Shown piece by piece: positions 25,727 to 39,760 of a stretch of DNA of 64,000 bases; positions within the stretch are counted from its first letter, which is position 1, and the number at the start of each line of letters is the position of its first letter. Location of the stretch: positions 462,060 through 526,059 of the forward strand of contig JAJUPC010000234.1 in NCBI GenBank assembly GCA_023614405.1. Direction: 5' to 3'. The translations under genes were made by a program, and so were the position numbers. The notes beneath the pieces are model-generated. The model did not search any database and was not told where the DNA came from. It worked only from the letters and a program-made list of their open reading frames with translations. The stretch is from Avena insularis (Eukaryota > Streptophyta > Magnoliopsida > Poales > Poaceae).

Positions 25727-28700
25727 TGTCACATCCCAAAATTTTCCAAATTTTGAAATGTGAAAATTTTAAACAAAATGAAGAACCAAGTTCTTCATAA
25801 TTCAGAAGGTACAAAAACTTTTGGAACATTTAATATAATGCCTCCAAAACTCAATGGTTTTTGTTTGTGAAGTGGTGTGCATGTTTTAAAATTCCAATTC
25901 ATGAAGCATGCATGAGCATCTTGCCTTGGTTGCATTTTAAAAACCTAAGAGAAGTGAAAAATATCTCAAACCCTAAAACTCTAATTAGTTGTTAACACTA
26001 ATAACAACACAATACTATGGATATACTCCATATTTATATTACACAAAATAACTCCTATGAGGGCTAAAAAGATAAAGGACAAAATAATAAAACAATAGAA
26101 ATTGGTTTCATCCAATTTGGATCCATGGATAAAAAGATATGAATTATTTTGAGAAAATATTTAATAAAGGCAATATTAACTATTAAAGCCAAAGTGAATA
26201 AATTTGGTTAGAAAATTTTGAGTTAGAAAGTAAATGTGTTCTATAATGCCCTAAAAACCTAATTTGAGTTTTACAAATTTTTAGAAATTTGTATGATTCA
26301 AATTGGATCATTTAATCAAAGTTATTTAAGAAAAACAGAAAAAGAAAAAGAAAAAATGGAGAAAAAATAAAACAAAGAACCCTTCGACTTTCGCCCAAAA
26401 CCAGCCCACCCCAGGCTCTCTCCTCTCCCCGCCTTTCCCACCGCCGCCCCACCCCTCTCACTTGCTGCAACCCCACCTCCACGCCACCTCCACCTCACCT
26501 TCTTCCACCGCGAGGGGACAACCCTCTCCCCTTGCTTACTGTGTCGATTGGTTCGATTAAATTGAGCGCTTATGATTACTCTCCACTGACGATGCCCTCT
26601 TAATCCTCACCCCTCCTCTCGCTTTCCCCTCAGACACACCACCACGAGAGCCCCTAGGCCTCAGGTCGACCTCGAACCAATGCGCCACCGACGAGGCTCC
26701 GGACGAAGATTCCGGGAGCAACCCCATGCCCCCCTCTCTGTCCTAAAGCTTCGCCATGCTCTGGCGCATCTACTGACGCTTTCCCGTGATTTTTCTGTGC
26801 CTAGGTTGTCCCCACGGTCTCCACCGGCGTCACCCTCCACCGCCGTCGTTCACCGGCGATTTCCGGCGAGACGCAGGTTCCCGCCGCCCTACCTTGGCCA
26901 CCGCAAGGTTCTACATGAACTGGCGCACGTCCCTGATGCCTTGTTTTGTCTTCTCGAGCCCCAGGTCAACGACACTGTCTCGGAGACAAGAGCTCCGCCG
27001 TCCGCAAGTACTCCGGCGAGGAATCCCCGACGAATCTGAACGCCCTTCCCTCCACCACGACCACCATCGAGATCACCGAGACCACCGCGAACCCTCGGTA
27101 AGATCGCTGCTCCCCCTAACCCTCTAGAATCGCCGGAGCACCACCCGTCCGACGCGTCGCCGCCGCACGCAGAGGACCAGCGACGCTAGTCCGTGGCCAA
27201 GCAATAATCGAACGGGTACCGATTAATCTGGATCGCCCTTTGCCACTTAAAATCCAATGGCCCGCAGCAGCCGATCCGCCCGAACCGGTACGAGCCAATC
27301 AGAGCACGCCATGTAGGCCTGAGCGTCTGTTTAAATTAGAAAATAGACAGAATAATTGTTAAACTTAGAAATTCAATAAATTTTGATCCACAAATCAGAA
27401 AAATTCAAATTTGGTGTCTATGGATTCAGAAAAATGAGAGCTTCACTGCTGAGGCCTTATTTCACCCTTTAGCTTCTGTAAAATAGAAGTTTTAGGCAGA
27501 ACCTTTTTAGGAGTATTTTAACCATAAAAATTGTTTTGTAAATTATTTTTGGGTGAATCTTTTTGATATGGATTGCAAATTGAACCCTCTGTCCAGTAAG
27601 ACCAAAGTATAGATTTGGTTGACTATACCTAATAGTATGGAAATTATTTAGTGAGTTTGGTCTTTCTAAATGATAGAAATTATTGCTAATTGTTACAATT
27701 GCACAAATGGTTGCAATTGTAACCTTGCAATTATAATTTGTTCATAAAACACTTAGTGATGTTCAAAACCTTTGTTATAACAATTTGAACAATAAAATTG
27801 CCATCTTGCATGCTTGCATATTTTGCATAATTTTTGTATTGCCATTGGTATTGATCTTGTGCATGTTTTGTCTTGGTTGTTTTGTTTGATAGATTGTGTG
27901 GATTGTTGAGTATGTTACTGCAAAGAGTGTACCAACACCACCAACTACTAAGGTAAGTGACACTATCATCCATGTCCTACTATTTTTCATTACACTTAGT
28001 GGATTTTTGTAGTATGCATGATAGGACTACTATGATACTATGCTATGCTATATCCTATTAGGATATCCTTTATATATCCCTTAGTGGAAATACTGTAGTT
28101 GTAGTATGCTTAGCCCTGCTATAGATTCAGGGTGGAATATACCATATTGTGATTATATGAAGTGTTGGAAAAATATATGTTTTGTATAATAAAACAAGTA
28201 CTCAATGAATCACCTGGGTGGAATGTGGATACTCAGTTGAGAATAAGGTGGCAACGAAGGGAACCATGTCTATGGCTATCTCTTTCGTGTGTGCACTAGG
28301 AGAACACCACCCAGGAACTTAGAGATTGAACATGTTTCTCGTACAGTGGATTTCGTGTACAGCCACATGCCAAATGGGCTCTGGCCTAGTCAATTACATA
28401 GTGGGAGACCCATGCATTGGTACCTCTTCAGGTTAACTGGAATTATGCATTGGAGGTTTATCCTTGCATTGGTGCCTGGTAGATGTGCTGGCATTATGTA
28501 TTGGGAGGACTTCTATGGAAAGACTTTGTCACATTCTCGATCTGCCGGTACTCCATCTTGGTGAGTACTGTGTCTTGTGGGTAAAGTGTACAACTTCTGC
28601 AGAAGATTAAATTCTAAGTACTTAGCTGTGTCCCCGGTTATGGACAACTCTGAGCAACTAAGGCCTGAAGCTATGGAAGATCTCGACATTCTAATTTCTC

Positions 28701-29249
28701 AAAGTAAAACTTGATGGTGACAACAAGAGAGTAGAAGAACTTGGAGTTTGCCAAGGAGTTCAGAAAGTTATTGAAAGATCAAAACTATTTTTGCAAACAT
28801 AGGATAAAACCATATTGCTTTCTTCAAATGAGCCTAAGATCTACTTAGCCAAATATGCATATAGTGATAGTCCAACTTATATTCACCAACTTGTGACACT
28901 TGCCAATACATTCAAAGTATTGACCCTTTGTGGCTGCAACCTATCATGTTGCAGGTTATTCTATTGATGAGTATGGATTGATGATAGTGGTTATGAGTCT
29001 ATACCCAACATGTTTGCATGTGGCACATGAAGATGAAGGACTCCATGCTTTACTTGTATTCTGCTGCTTTGTAATAAGATAGCCTATGGCTATGAGTTTG
29101 TAATAAAGTATTTATATTCTGGATCATGCGATGTAATATGACCTTTGTATCCTGATATTACATCTTAAACTGTGGGTGCTAGCTATTCGATCCAGGGACT
29201 AGCATCGTAATCACAGGGATTCAAACCAAGCCAGGTTTGGGTCTTTACA
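25727..29249 (+). repeat. 3' LTR of the gypsy-type element
   Basis: The LTR is 3523 bp, from TGTCACATCCC to TTTACA, and aligns with 19836-23444 over its whole length. Differences are mostly indels. There are losses near 25850 (AAGCCAAATAAA-type stretch), near 27205 (about 40 bp) and near 28570 (about 35 bp after GTGAGTACT), and a short gain near 26265-26290. In the GC-rich block (about 26370-27300) many differences are one- or two-base indels at CCG, CGG, CAG or CTG. In AT-rich stretches the two LTRs are nearly identical by eye. Confidence 0.93.
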
Positions 29250-29254
29250 GGTGG
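29250..29254. repeat. Target-site duplication, right copy (GGTGG)
   Basis: This is identical to 19831-19835. It is immediately followed by TATGTGAAAAGAACACACATG, the second half of the interrupted satellite subunit. Confidence 0.95.
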
Positions 29255-30269
29255 TATGTGAAAAGAACACACATGCAATGACTCTGGTTGTTGTTAGTAA
29301 ATAGAACGCACATGCAATGACACTGGTGGATCCATAGGTGGATTGTGAAAAGAACACACATGCAATGACACCGGTGGATCCATAGGTGGTATGTAAAAAG
29401 AACACACATTTCAATGACTCTGGTTGTTAGTAAAAAGAACACACATGCAATGACACTGGTGGATCCATAGGTGGATTGTGAAAAGACCACACATGCAATG
29501 ACTCTGGTTGTTGTTAGTAAAAAGAACACACATGCAATGACACTAGTGGATCCATAGGTGGATTGTGAAAAGAACACACATGCAATGACACATGTCGATC
29601 CATAGGTGGTATGTGAAAAGAACGCACAATTCAATGAGTCTGTTTGTTGTTAGTAAAAAGAACACACATGCAATGACACTGGTGGATCCATAGGTGGATT
29701 GTGAAAATAGCACACATGCAATGGCACTAGTGGATCCATATGTGGTATGTGAAAAGAACACACATGCAATGACTCTAGTTGTTGTTAGAAAAAAGAACAC
29801 ACATGTAATGACATCAGGATCCATGTGTGGTCTCTGAAGAGAACACACATTTCAAGGACTCTTGTTGTTGTTAGTAAAAAGAACACACATGCAATGACAC
29901 TGGTGGATCCATAGGTGGATTGTGAAAAGAACACACATGCAATGACACTGGTGGGTCCATATGTGGTATGTGAAAAGAACACACATGCAATGACTTTGGT
30001 TGTTGTTAGTAAAAAGAACACACATGCAATGACACTGGTGGATCCATAGGTGGATTGTGAAAAGAATACACATGCAATGACTCTGGTTGTTGTTAGTAAA
30101 AACAAGACACATGCAATGACACTGGTGGATCCATGTCTGGTCTCTGAAGAGAACACACATTTCAATGACACTGGTGGATCCATATGTGGTATGTGAAAAG
30201 AACAGTCATGAAATGACTCTAGTTATCGTTAGTTAAAAGAACACACATGCAATGACACTGGTGGATCCA

Positions 30270-33200
30270 TAGGTGGATTATGAAAAGAAGACACATGCAA
30301 TGACACTGGTGGGTCCATATGTGGTATGTGAAAAGAACACACATGCAATGACTCTGGTTGTTGTTAGTAAAAAGAACACACATGCAATGACACTGGTGGA
30401 TCCATTGGTGGATTGTGAATAGAACACACATGCAATGACGCTGGTGGATCCATAGGTGGTATGTGAAAAGAACACACATGCAATGACTCTGGTTGTTGTT
30501 AGTAAAATGAACACACATGCAATGACACTGGTGGATTCATAGGTGGATTGTGAAAAGAGCACACCTGCAATGGCACTGGTGGATCCATATGTGGTATGTG
30601 AAAAGAACACACATGCAATGACTCTAGTTGTTGTTAGTAAAAAGAACACACATGCAATGACATTGGTGGATCCATGTGTGGTCTCTGAAGAGAACGCACA
30701 TTTCAATGACACTGGTGGATCCATATGTGGTATGTGAAAAGAACAGTCATGAAATGACTCTAGTTGTTGTTAGTAAAAGAACACACATGCAATGACACTG
30801 GTGGATCCATAGGTGGATTGTGAAAAGAACACACATGCAATGACACTGGTGGATCCGTATGTGGTATGCGAAAAGAACACACATGCAATGACTCTGGTTG
30901 TTGTTAGTAAAAAGAGCACACATGCAATGACACTAGTGGATCCATGTGTGGTCTCTGAAGAGAACACACATGCAACGACACTGGTGGATCCATAGGTGGT
31001 ATGTGAAAAGAACACACATTTCAATGAGTCTGGTTGTTGTTAGTAAAAAGAACAAACATGCAATGACACTGGTGGATCCATAGGTGGATTGTGAAAAGAG
31101 CACACATGCAATGACACTGGTGGATCCATATATGGTATGTGAAAAGAACACACATGCAACGACTCCAGTTGTTTTTAGTAAAAAGAACACACATGTAATG
31201 ACACTGGTGGATCAATGTGTGGTCTCTGAAGAGAACACACATTTCAATGACACTGGTGGATCCATATGTGGTATGTGAAAAGAATAGTCATGAAATGACT
31301 CCATTTGTTGTTAGTCAAAAGAACACACATGCAATGAAACTGGTGGATCCATAGGTGGATTGTGAAAAGAACACACATGCAATGACACTGGTGGGTCCAT
31401 ATGTGGTATGTGAAAAGAACACACATGCAATGACTCTGGTTGTTGTTAGTAAAAAGAACACACATGCAATGACACTGGTGGATCCATAGGTGGATTGTGA
31501 AAAGAACACACATGCAATGACACTGGTGGATCCATAGGTGGTATGTGAAAAGAACACACATGCAATGACTCTGGTTGTTGTTAGTAAAAAGAACACACAT
31601 GCAATGACACTGGTGGATTCATAGGTGGATTGTGAAAAGAGCACACATGCAATGACACTGGTGGATCCATATGTGGTATGTCAAAAGAACACACATGCAA
31701 TGACTCTAGATGTTGTTAGTAAAAAGAACACACATGCAATGACACTGGTGGATCCATGTGTGGTCTCTGAAGAGAACACACATGCAATGACACTGGTGGA
31801 TCCATAGGTGGTATGTGAAAAGAACACACATTTCAATGAGTCTGGTTGTTGTTAGTAAAAAGAACAAACATGCAATAACACTGGTGGATCCATAGGTGGA
31901 TTGTGAAAAGAGCACACATGCAATGACACTGGTGGATCCATATGTGGTATGTGAAAATAACACACATGCAACGACTCCAGTTGTTTTTAGTAAAAAGAAC
32001 ACACATGTAATGACATTGGTGGATCAATGTGTGGTCTCTGAAGAGAACACACATTTCAATGACACTGGTGGATCCATATGTGGTATGTGAAAAGAATAGT
32101 CATGAAATGACTCTAGTTGTTGTTAGTCAAAAGAACACACATGCAATGAAACTGGTGGATCCATAGGTGGATTGTGACAAGAACACACATGCAATGACAC
32201 TGGTGGGTCCATATGTGGTATGTGAAAAGAACACACATGCAATGACTCTGGTTGTTGTTAGTAAAAAGAACACACATGCAATAACACTGGTGGATCCATA
32301 GGTGGATTGTGAAAAGAACACACATGCAATGACACTGGTGGATCCATAGGTGGTACGTGAAAAGAACACACATGCAATGACTCTGGTTGTTGTTAGTAAA
32401 AATAACACACATGCAATGACACTGGTGGATTCATAGGTGGATTGTGAAAAGAGCACACATGCAATGACACTGGTGGATCCATATGTGGTATGTGAAAAGA
32501 ACACACATGCAATGACTCTAGTTGTTGTTAGTAAAAAGAACACACATGCAATGACAATGGTGGATCCATGTGTGGTCTCTGAAGAGAACGCACATTTCAA
32601 TGACACTGGTGTATCCATATGTGGTATGTGAAAAGAACAGTCATGAAATGACTCTAGTTGTTGTTAGTAAAAAGAACACACATGCAATGACATTGGTGGA
32701 TACATAGGTGGATTCTGAAAAGAACACACATGCAATGACACTGGTGGATCCATATGTGGTATGCGAAAAGAACACACATGCAATGACTCTGGTTGTTGTT
32801 AGTAAAAAGAGCACACATGCAATGACACTAGTGGATCCATGTGTGGTCTCTGAAGAGAACACACATGCAATGACACTGGTGGATCCATAGGTGGTATGTG
32901 AAAAGAACACACATTTCAATGAGTCTGGTTGTTGTTAGTAAAAAGAACAAACATGCAATGACACTGGTGGATCCATAGGTGGATTGTCAAAAGAGCACAC
33001 ATGCAATGACACTGGTGGATCCATATGTGGTATGTGAAAAGAACACACATGCAATGACTCCAGTTGTTGTTAGTAAAAAGAACACACATGTAATGACACT
33101 GGTGGATCCATGTGTGGTCTCTGAAGAGAACACACATTTCAATGACTGTGGTTGTTGTTAGTAAAAAGAACACACATGCAATGACACTGGTGGATCCATA

Positions 33201-34500
33201 GGTGGATTGTGAAAAGAGCACACATGCAATGACACTGGTGGATCCATATGTGGTATGTGAAAAGAACACACATTCAATGACTCCGGTTGTTGTTTGTAAA
33301 AAGAGCACACAGGTAATGACACTGGTGGATCCATGTGTGGTCTCTGAAGAGAACAAACATTTCAATGACACTGCTGGATCCATATGTGGTATGTGAAAAG
33401 AACAGTCATGAAATGACTCTAGTTGTTGTTAGTAAAAGAACACACATGCAATGACACTGGTGGATCCATAGGTGGATTGTGAAAAGAACACAAATGCAAT
33501 GACACTGGTGGATCCATATGTGGTATGTGAAACGAACACACATGCAATGACTCTAGTTGTTGTTAGTAAAAAGAACACACATGTAATGACACTGGTGGAT
33601 CCATGTGTGGTCTCTAAAGAGAACACACATTTCAATGACACTGGTGGATCCATATGTGGTATGTGAAAAGAACAGTCATGAAATGACTCCCGTTTTTGTT
33701 AGTAAAAAGAACACACATGCAATGACACTGGTGGATCCATCGGTGGATTGTGAAAAGAACACAAATGCAATGACACTGGTGGGTCCATATGTTATATGTG
33801 AAAAGAACACACATTTCAATGACTCTACTTGTTGTTTGTAAAAAGAACACATATGCAATGACACTGGTGGATCCATAGGTGGTCTCTGAAGAGAACACAT
33901 ATGCAATGACACTGGTGGATCCATATGTGGTATGTGAAAAGAATAGTCATGAAATGACTCCAGTTGTTGTTAGTCAAAAGAACACACATGCAATGAAACT
34001 GGTAGATCCATAGGTGGATTGTGAAAAGAACACACATGCAATGACACTGGTGGGTTTATATGTGGTATGTGAAAAGAACACACATGCAATGACTCTGGTT
34101 GTTGTTAGTAAAAAGAACACACATGCAATGACACTGGTGGATCCATAGGTGGATTGTGAAAAGAACACACATGCAATGACACTGGTGGATCCATAGGTGG
34201 TATGTGAAAAGAACACACATGCAATGACTCTGGTTGTTGTTAGTAAAAAGAACACACATGCAATGACACTGGTGGATTCATAGGTGGATTGTGAAAAGAT
34301 CACACATGCAATGACACTGGTGGATCCATATGTGGTATGTGAAAAGAACACACATGCAATGACTCTAGTTGTTGTTAGTAAAAAGAACACACATGCAATG
34401 ACATTGGTGGATCCATGTGTGGTCTCTGAAGAGAACGCGCATTTCAATGACACTGGTGGATCCATATGTGGTATGTGAAAAGAACAGTCATGAAATGACT
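30270..34500 (+). repeat. Higher-order satellite block with 812-bp and 1.85-1.89-kb periodicities
   Basis: Equivalent subunit strings recur at fixed offsets. The stretch 30813-31278 corresponds to 31625-32090 (offset 812 bp). The stretch ending near 30737 corresponds to those ending near 32631 (offset about 1894) and 34478 (offset about 1847). Shared private markers are the GGTGGATTCATAGG subunit, GAACGCACATTTC, AGTCAAAAGAACAC and GAACAAACATGC. This is a local amplification of a multi-subunit unit, more regular than the rest of the array. Confidence 0.75.
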
Positions 34501-37500
34501 CTAGTTGTTGTTAGTAAAAAGAACACACATGCAATGACACTGGTGGATACATAGGTGGATTGTGAAAAGAACACACATGCAATGACACTGGTGGATCCGT
34601 ATGTCGTATGCGAAAAGAACACACATGCAATGACTCTGGTTGTTGTTAGTAAATAGAGCACACATGCAATGACATCAGGATCCATGTGGTCTCTCAAGAG
34701 AGAACACACATGCAATGACACTGGTGGATCCATAGGTGGTATGTGAAAAGAACACACATTTCAATGAGTCTGGTTGTTGTTAGTAAAAAGAACACACATG
34801 CAATGACACTGGTGGATCCATAGGTGGATTGTGAAAAGAGCACACATGCAATGACACTGGTGGATCCATATGTGGTATGTGAAAAGAACACACATGCAAT
34901 GACTCCGGTTGTTGTTTGTAAAAAGAGCACACATGTAATGACACTGGTGGATCCATGTGTGGTCACTAAAGAGAAAAAACATTTCAATGACACTGCTGGA
35001 TACATATATGGTATGTGAAAAGAACAGTCATGAAATGACTCCAGTTGTTGTTAGTAAAAAGAACACACATGCAATGATACTGGTTGATCCATAGGTGGAT
35101 TGTGAAAAGAACACACATGCAATGACACTGGTGGATCCATATGTGGTATGCGAAAAGAACACACATGCAATGACTCTGGTTGTTGTTAGTAAAAAGAACA
35201 CACATGTAATGACACTGGTGGATCCATGTGTGGTCTCTGAAGAGAACACACATTTCAATGACTCTGGTTGTTGTTAGTAAAAAGAACACACATGCAATGA
35301 CACTGGTGGATCCATGGGTAGATTGTGAAAAGAGCACACATGCAATGACACTGGTGGATCCATATGTGGTATGTGAAAAGAACACACATGCAATGACTCT
35401 AGTTGTTGTTAGTAAAAAGAACACACATGCAATGTCACTGGTGGATCCGTGTGTGGTCTCTGAAGAGAACACACATTCAATGACACTGGTGGATCCATAT
35501 GTGGTATGTGAAAAGAACAGTCATGAAATGACTCCAGTTGTTGTTAGTAAAAAGAACACACATGCAATGACACTGGTGGATCCATAGGTGGATTGTGAAA
35601 AGAACACACATACAATGACACTGGTGGATCCATATGTGGTATGCGAAAAGAACACAGATGCGATGACTCTGGTTGTAGTTAGTAAAAAGATCACACATGC
35701 AATGACACTGGTGGATCCATGTATGGTCTCTGAAGAGAACACACATGCAATGACACTGGTGGATCCATAGGTGGTATGTGAAAAGAACACACATTTCAAT
35801 GACTCTGGTTGTTGTTAGTAAAAACAACACACATGCAATGACACTGGTGGATCCATAGGTGGATTGCGAAAGAGCACACATGCAATGACACTGGTGGATC
35901 CATATGTGGTATGTGAAAAGAACACACATGCAATGACTCTAGTTGTTGTTAGTAAAACGAACACACACGTAATGGCACTGGTGGATCCATGTGTGGTCTC
36001 TGAAGAGAACACACATTTCAATGACACTGGTGGATCCATATGTGGTATGTGAAAACAACAGTCCTGAAATGACTCCAGTAGTTATTGGTAAAAAGAACAC
36101 ACATGCAATGACACTGCTGGATCCATAGGTGGATTGTGAAAAGAACACACATGCAATGACACTAGTGGGTCCATATGTGGTGTGTGAAAAGAACACACAT
36201 TTCAATGACTCTAGTTGTTGTTTGTAAAAAGAACACACATGCAATGACACTGGTGGATCCATAGGTAGATTGTGAAAAGAGCACACCTGCAATGACACTG
36301 GTGGATCCATATGTGGTATGTGAAAAGAACACACATGCAATGACTCTAGTTGTTGTCAGTAAAAAGAACACAAATGCAATGTCACTGGTGGATCCATGTG
36401 TGGTCTCTAAAGAGAACACACATTTCAATGACACTGGTGGATCCATATGTGGTATGTGAAAAGAACAGTCATGAAATGACTCCAGTTGTTGTTATTAAAA
36501 AGAACACACATGCAATGACACTGGTGGATCCATAGGTGGATTGTGAAAAGAACACACATGCAATGACACTGGTGGATCCATAGGTGGTATGTGAAAAGAA
36601 CACACATTTCAATGACTCTAGTTGTTGTTAGTAAAAAGAACACACATGCAATGACACTGGTGGACCCATAGGTGGATTGTGAAAAGAGCACACATTCAAT
36701 GACTCTGGTTGTTGTTAGTAAACAGAACACACATGCAATGACACTGGTGGATCCATAGGTGGATTGTGAAAAGAACACACATGCAATGACTCTGGTTGTT
36801 GTTAATAAAAAGAACACACATGTAATGACACTGGTGGATCCATGTGTGGTCTCTGAAGAGAACACACATTTAAATGAGTCTGGTTGTTGTTAGTAAAAAG
36901 AACACACATGCAATGTCACTGGTGGATCCATGTGTGGTCTCTGAAGAGAACACACATTCAATGACACTGGTGGATCCATATGTGGTATGTGAAAAGAACA
37001 GTCATGAAATGACTCCAGTTGTTGTTAGTAAAAAGAACACACATGCAATGACATTGGTTGATCCATAGGTGGATTGTGAAAAGAACACACATGCAATGAC
37101 ACTGGTGGATCCATATGTGGTATGCGAAAAGCACACACATGCAATGACTCTGGTTGTTGTTAGTAAAAAGAACACACATGTAATGACATCAGGATCCATG
37201 TGTGGTCTCTGAAGAGAACACACATTTCAATGACTCTGGTTGTTGTTAGTAAAAACAACACACATGCAATGACACTGGTGGATCCATGGGTAGACTGTGA
37301 AAAGAGCACACATGCAATGACACTGGTGGATCCATATGTGGTATGTGAAAAGCACACACATGCAATGACTCTGGTTGTTGTTAGTAAAAAGAACACACAT
37401 GCAATGACACTGGTGGACCCATGTGTGGTCTCTGAAGAGAACACACATTTCAATGACTCTGGTTGTTGTTAGTAAAAACAACACACATGCAATGACACTG

Positions 37501-39339
37501 GTGGATCCATGGGTAGATTGTGAAAAGAGCACACATGCAATGACACTGGTGGATCCATATGTGGTATGTGAAAAGAACACACATGCAATGACTCTAGTTG
37601 TTGTCAGTAAAAAGAACACAAATGCAATGTCACTGGTGGATCCATGTGTGGTCTCTAAAGAGAACACACATTTCAATGACACTGGTGGATCCATATGTGG
37701 TATGTGAAAAGAACAGTCATGAAATGACTCAGTTGTTATTAAAAGAACACACATGCAATGACACTGGTGGATCCATAGGTGGATTGTGAAAAGAACACAC
37801 ATGCAATGACACTGGTGGATCCATAGGTGGTATGTGAAAAGAACACACATTTCAATGACTCTGGTTGTTGTTAGTAAAAAGAACACACATGCAATGACAC
37901 TGGTGGACCCATAGGTGGATTGTGAAAAGAGCACATTCAATGACTCGTTGTTGTTAGTAAAATAACACACATGCAATGACACTGGTGGATCCATAGGTGG
38001 ATTGTGAAGAGAATACACATTTAATGATACTGGTGGATACATATGTGGTATGTGAAAAGAACAGTCATGAAATGACTCCAGTTGTTGTTAGTAAAAAGAA
38101 CACACATGCAATGACACTGGTTGATCCATAGCTGGATTGTGAAAAGAACACACATGCAATGACACTGGTGGATCCATATGTGGTAAAAGCACACATGCAA
38201 TGACTCGTTGTTGTTAGTAAAAGAACACACATGTAATGACATCAGGATCCATGTGTGGTCTCAAGAGAACACACATTTCAATGACTCGGTTGTTGTTAGT
38301 AAAACAACACACATGCAATGACACCGTGGATCCATGGGTAGATTGTGAAAAGAGCACACATGCAATGACTCTAGTTGTTGTTAGTAAAAAGAACACACAT
38401 GCAATGTCACTGGTGGATCCATGTGTGGTCTCTGAAGAGAACACACATTCAATGACACTGGTGGATCCATGTGTGGTATGTGAAAAGAATAGTCATGAAA
38501 TGACTCCAGTTGTTGTTAGTAAAAAGAACACACATGCAATGACACTGGTGGATCCATAGGTGGATTGTGAAAAGAACACACATGCAATGACACTGGTGGA
38601 TCCATATGTGGTATGGGAAAAGAACACACATGCAATGACTCTGGTTGTAGTTAGTAAAAGATCACACATGCAATGACATCAGGATCCATGTGTGGTCTCT
38701 GAAGAGAACACACATGCAATGACACTGGTGGATCCATAGGTGGTATGTGAAAAGAACACACATTTCAATGACTCTGGTTGTTGTTAGTAAAAACAACACA
38801 CACGCAATGACACTGGTGGATCCATAGGTGGATTGTGAAAGAACACACATGCAATGACACTGGTGGATCCATATGTGGTATGTGAAAAGAACACACATGC
38901 AATGACTCTAGTTGTTGTTAGTAAAACGAACACACATGTAATGGCACTGGTGGATCCATGTGTGGTCTCTGAAGAGAACACACATTGCAATGACACTGCT
39001 GGATCCATAGGTGGATTGTGAAAAGAACACACATGCAATGACACTGGTGGGTTCATATGTGGTATGTGAAAAGAACACACATTTCAATGACTCTAGTTGT
39101 TGTTTCTAAAAAGAACACACATGCAATGACACTGGTGGATCCATAGGTAGATTGTGAAAAGAGCACACCTGCAATGACACTGGTGGATCCATATGTGGTA
39201 TGTGAAAAGAACACACAGGCAATGACTCCAGCTTGTTGTTAGTAAAAGAACACACATGTAATGACATCAGGATCCATGTGTGGTCTCTGAAGAGAACACA
39301 CATTTCAATGACACCGGTGAATCCATATGTGGTATGTGA

Positions 39340-39760
39340 AAACAACAGTCATGAAATGACTCTAATTGTTATTAGTAAAAAGAACACACATGCAATGACA
39401 CTGGTGGATCCATAGGTGGATTGTGAAAAGAACACACATGCAATGACACTGGTGGGTCCATATGTGGTATGTGAAAAGAACACACATTTCAATGACTCCA
39501 GTTGTTGTTTGTAAAAAGACCACACATGCAATGACACTGGTGCATCCATAGGTGGTCTCTGAATAGCACACACACGCAATGACACTGGTGGATCCATATG
39601 TGGTATGTGACAAGAACACACATGCAATGACACTGGTTGTTGTTAATAAAAAGAGCACACATGCAATGACACTAGTGGATCCATGTGTGGTCTCTAAAGA
39701 GAAGACACATTTCAATGACTCTGGTTGTTGTTAGTAAAAAGAAAACACATGCAATGAAAT
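39340..39760 (+). repeat. Satellite segment duplicated at 42418-42838
   Basis: This stretch carries the unusual variants GGTGCATCCATAGG, CTGAATAGCACACACACGC, GTGACAAGAACAC and TGTTAATAAAAAGAGC. All recur in the same order 3078 bp downstream (for instance 39541 corresponds to 42619). A more diverged third copy of the GTGCATCCATAGG part is near 49700. Confidence 0.8.

Larger units (their letters stand above)
19836..29249 (+). mobile_element. Non-autonomous long-LTR gypsy-type retrotransposon, complete insertion
   Basis: This is a 9414-bp element with two related LTRs starting TGTCACATCCC and ending TTTACA, a perfect 5-bp target duplication, a tRNA-iMet-type primer site and a polypurine tract. 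The internal region is only about 2.3 kb. It holds a zinc-knuckle ORF and a gag with a CCHC knuckle. No protease, reverse transcriptase, RNase H, integrase or chromodomain is visible. The primer site, the purine tract preceded by TCGGGACGAGATTCC, and the gag style (proline/asparagine-rich N terminus, WW motif, single CCHC) resemble Tekay/Del-like chromoviruses. That lineage assignment is inference. The element lies in the same orientation as the satellite and splits one subunit. Movement would have needed enzymes from an autonomous relative. Confidence 0.93.

Noticed and set aside
25593..25829. - strand open frame spanning the gypsy internal region and LTR start
   Set aside because: It crosses the element's internal/LTR junction, and a matching piece exists at the other LTR (19594-19938), where the upstream half is satellite. 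It is a chance frame.
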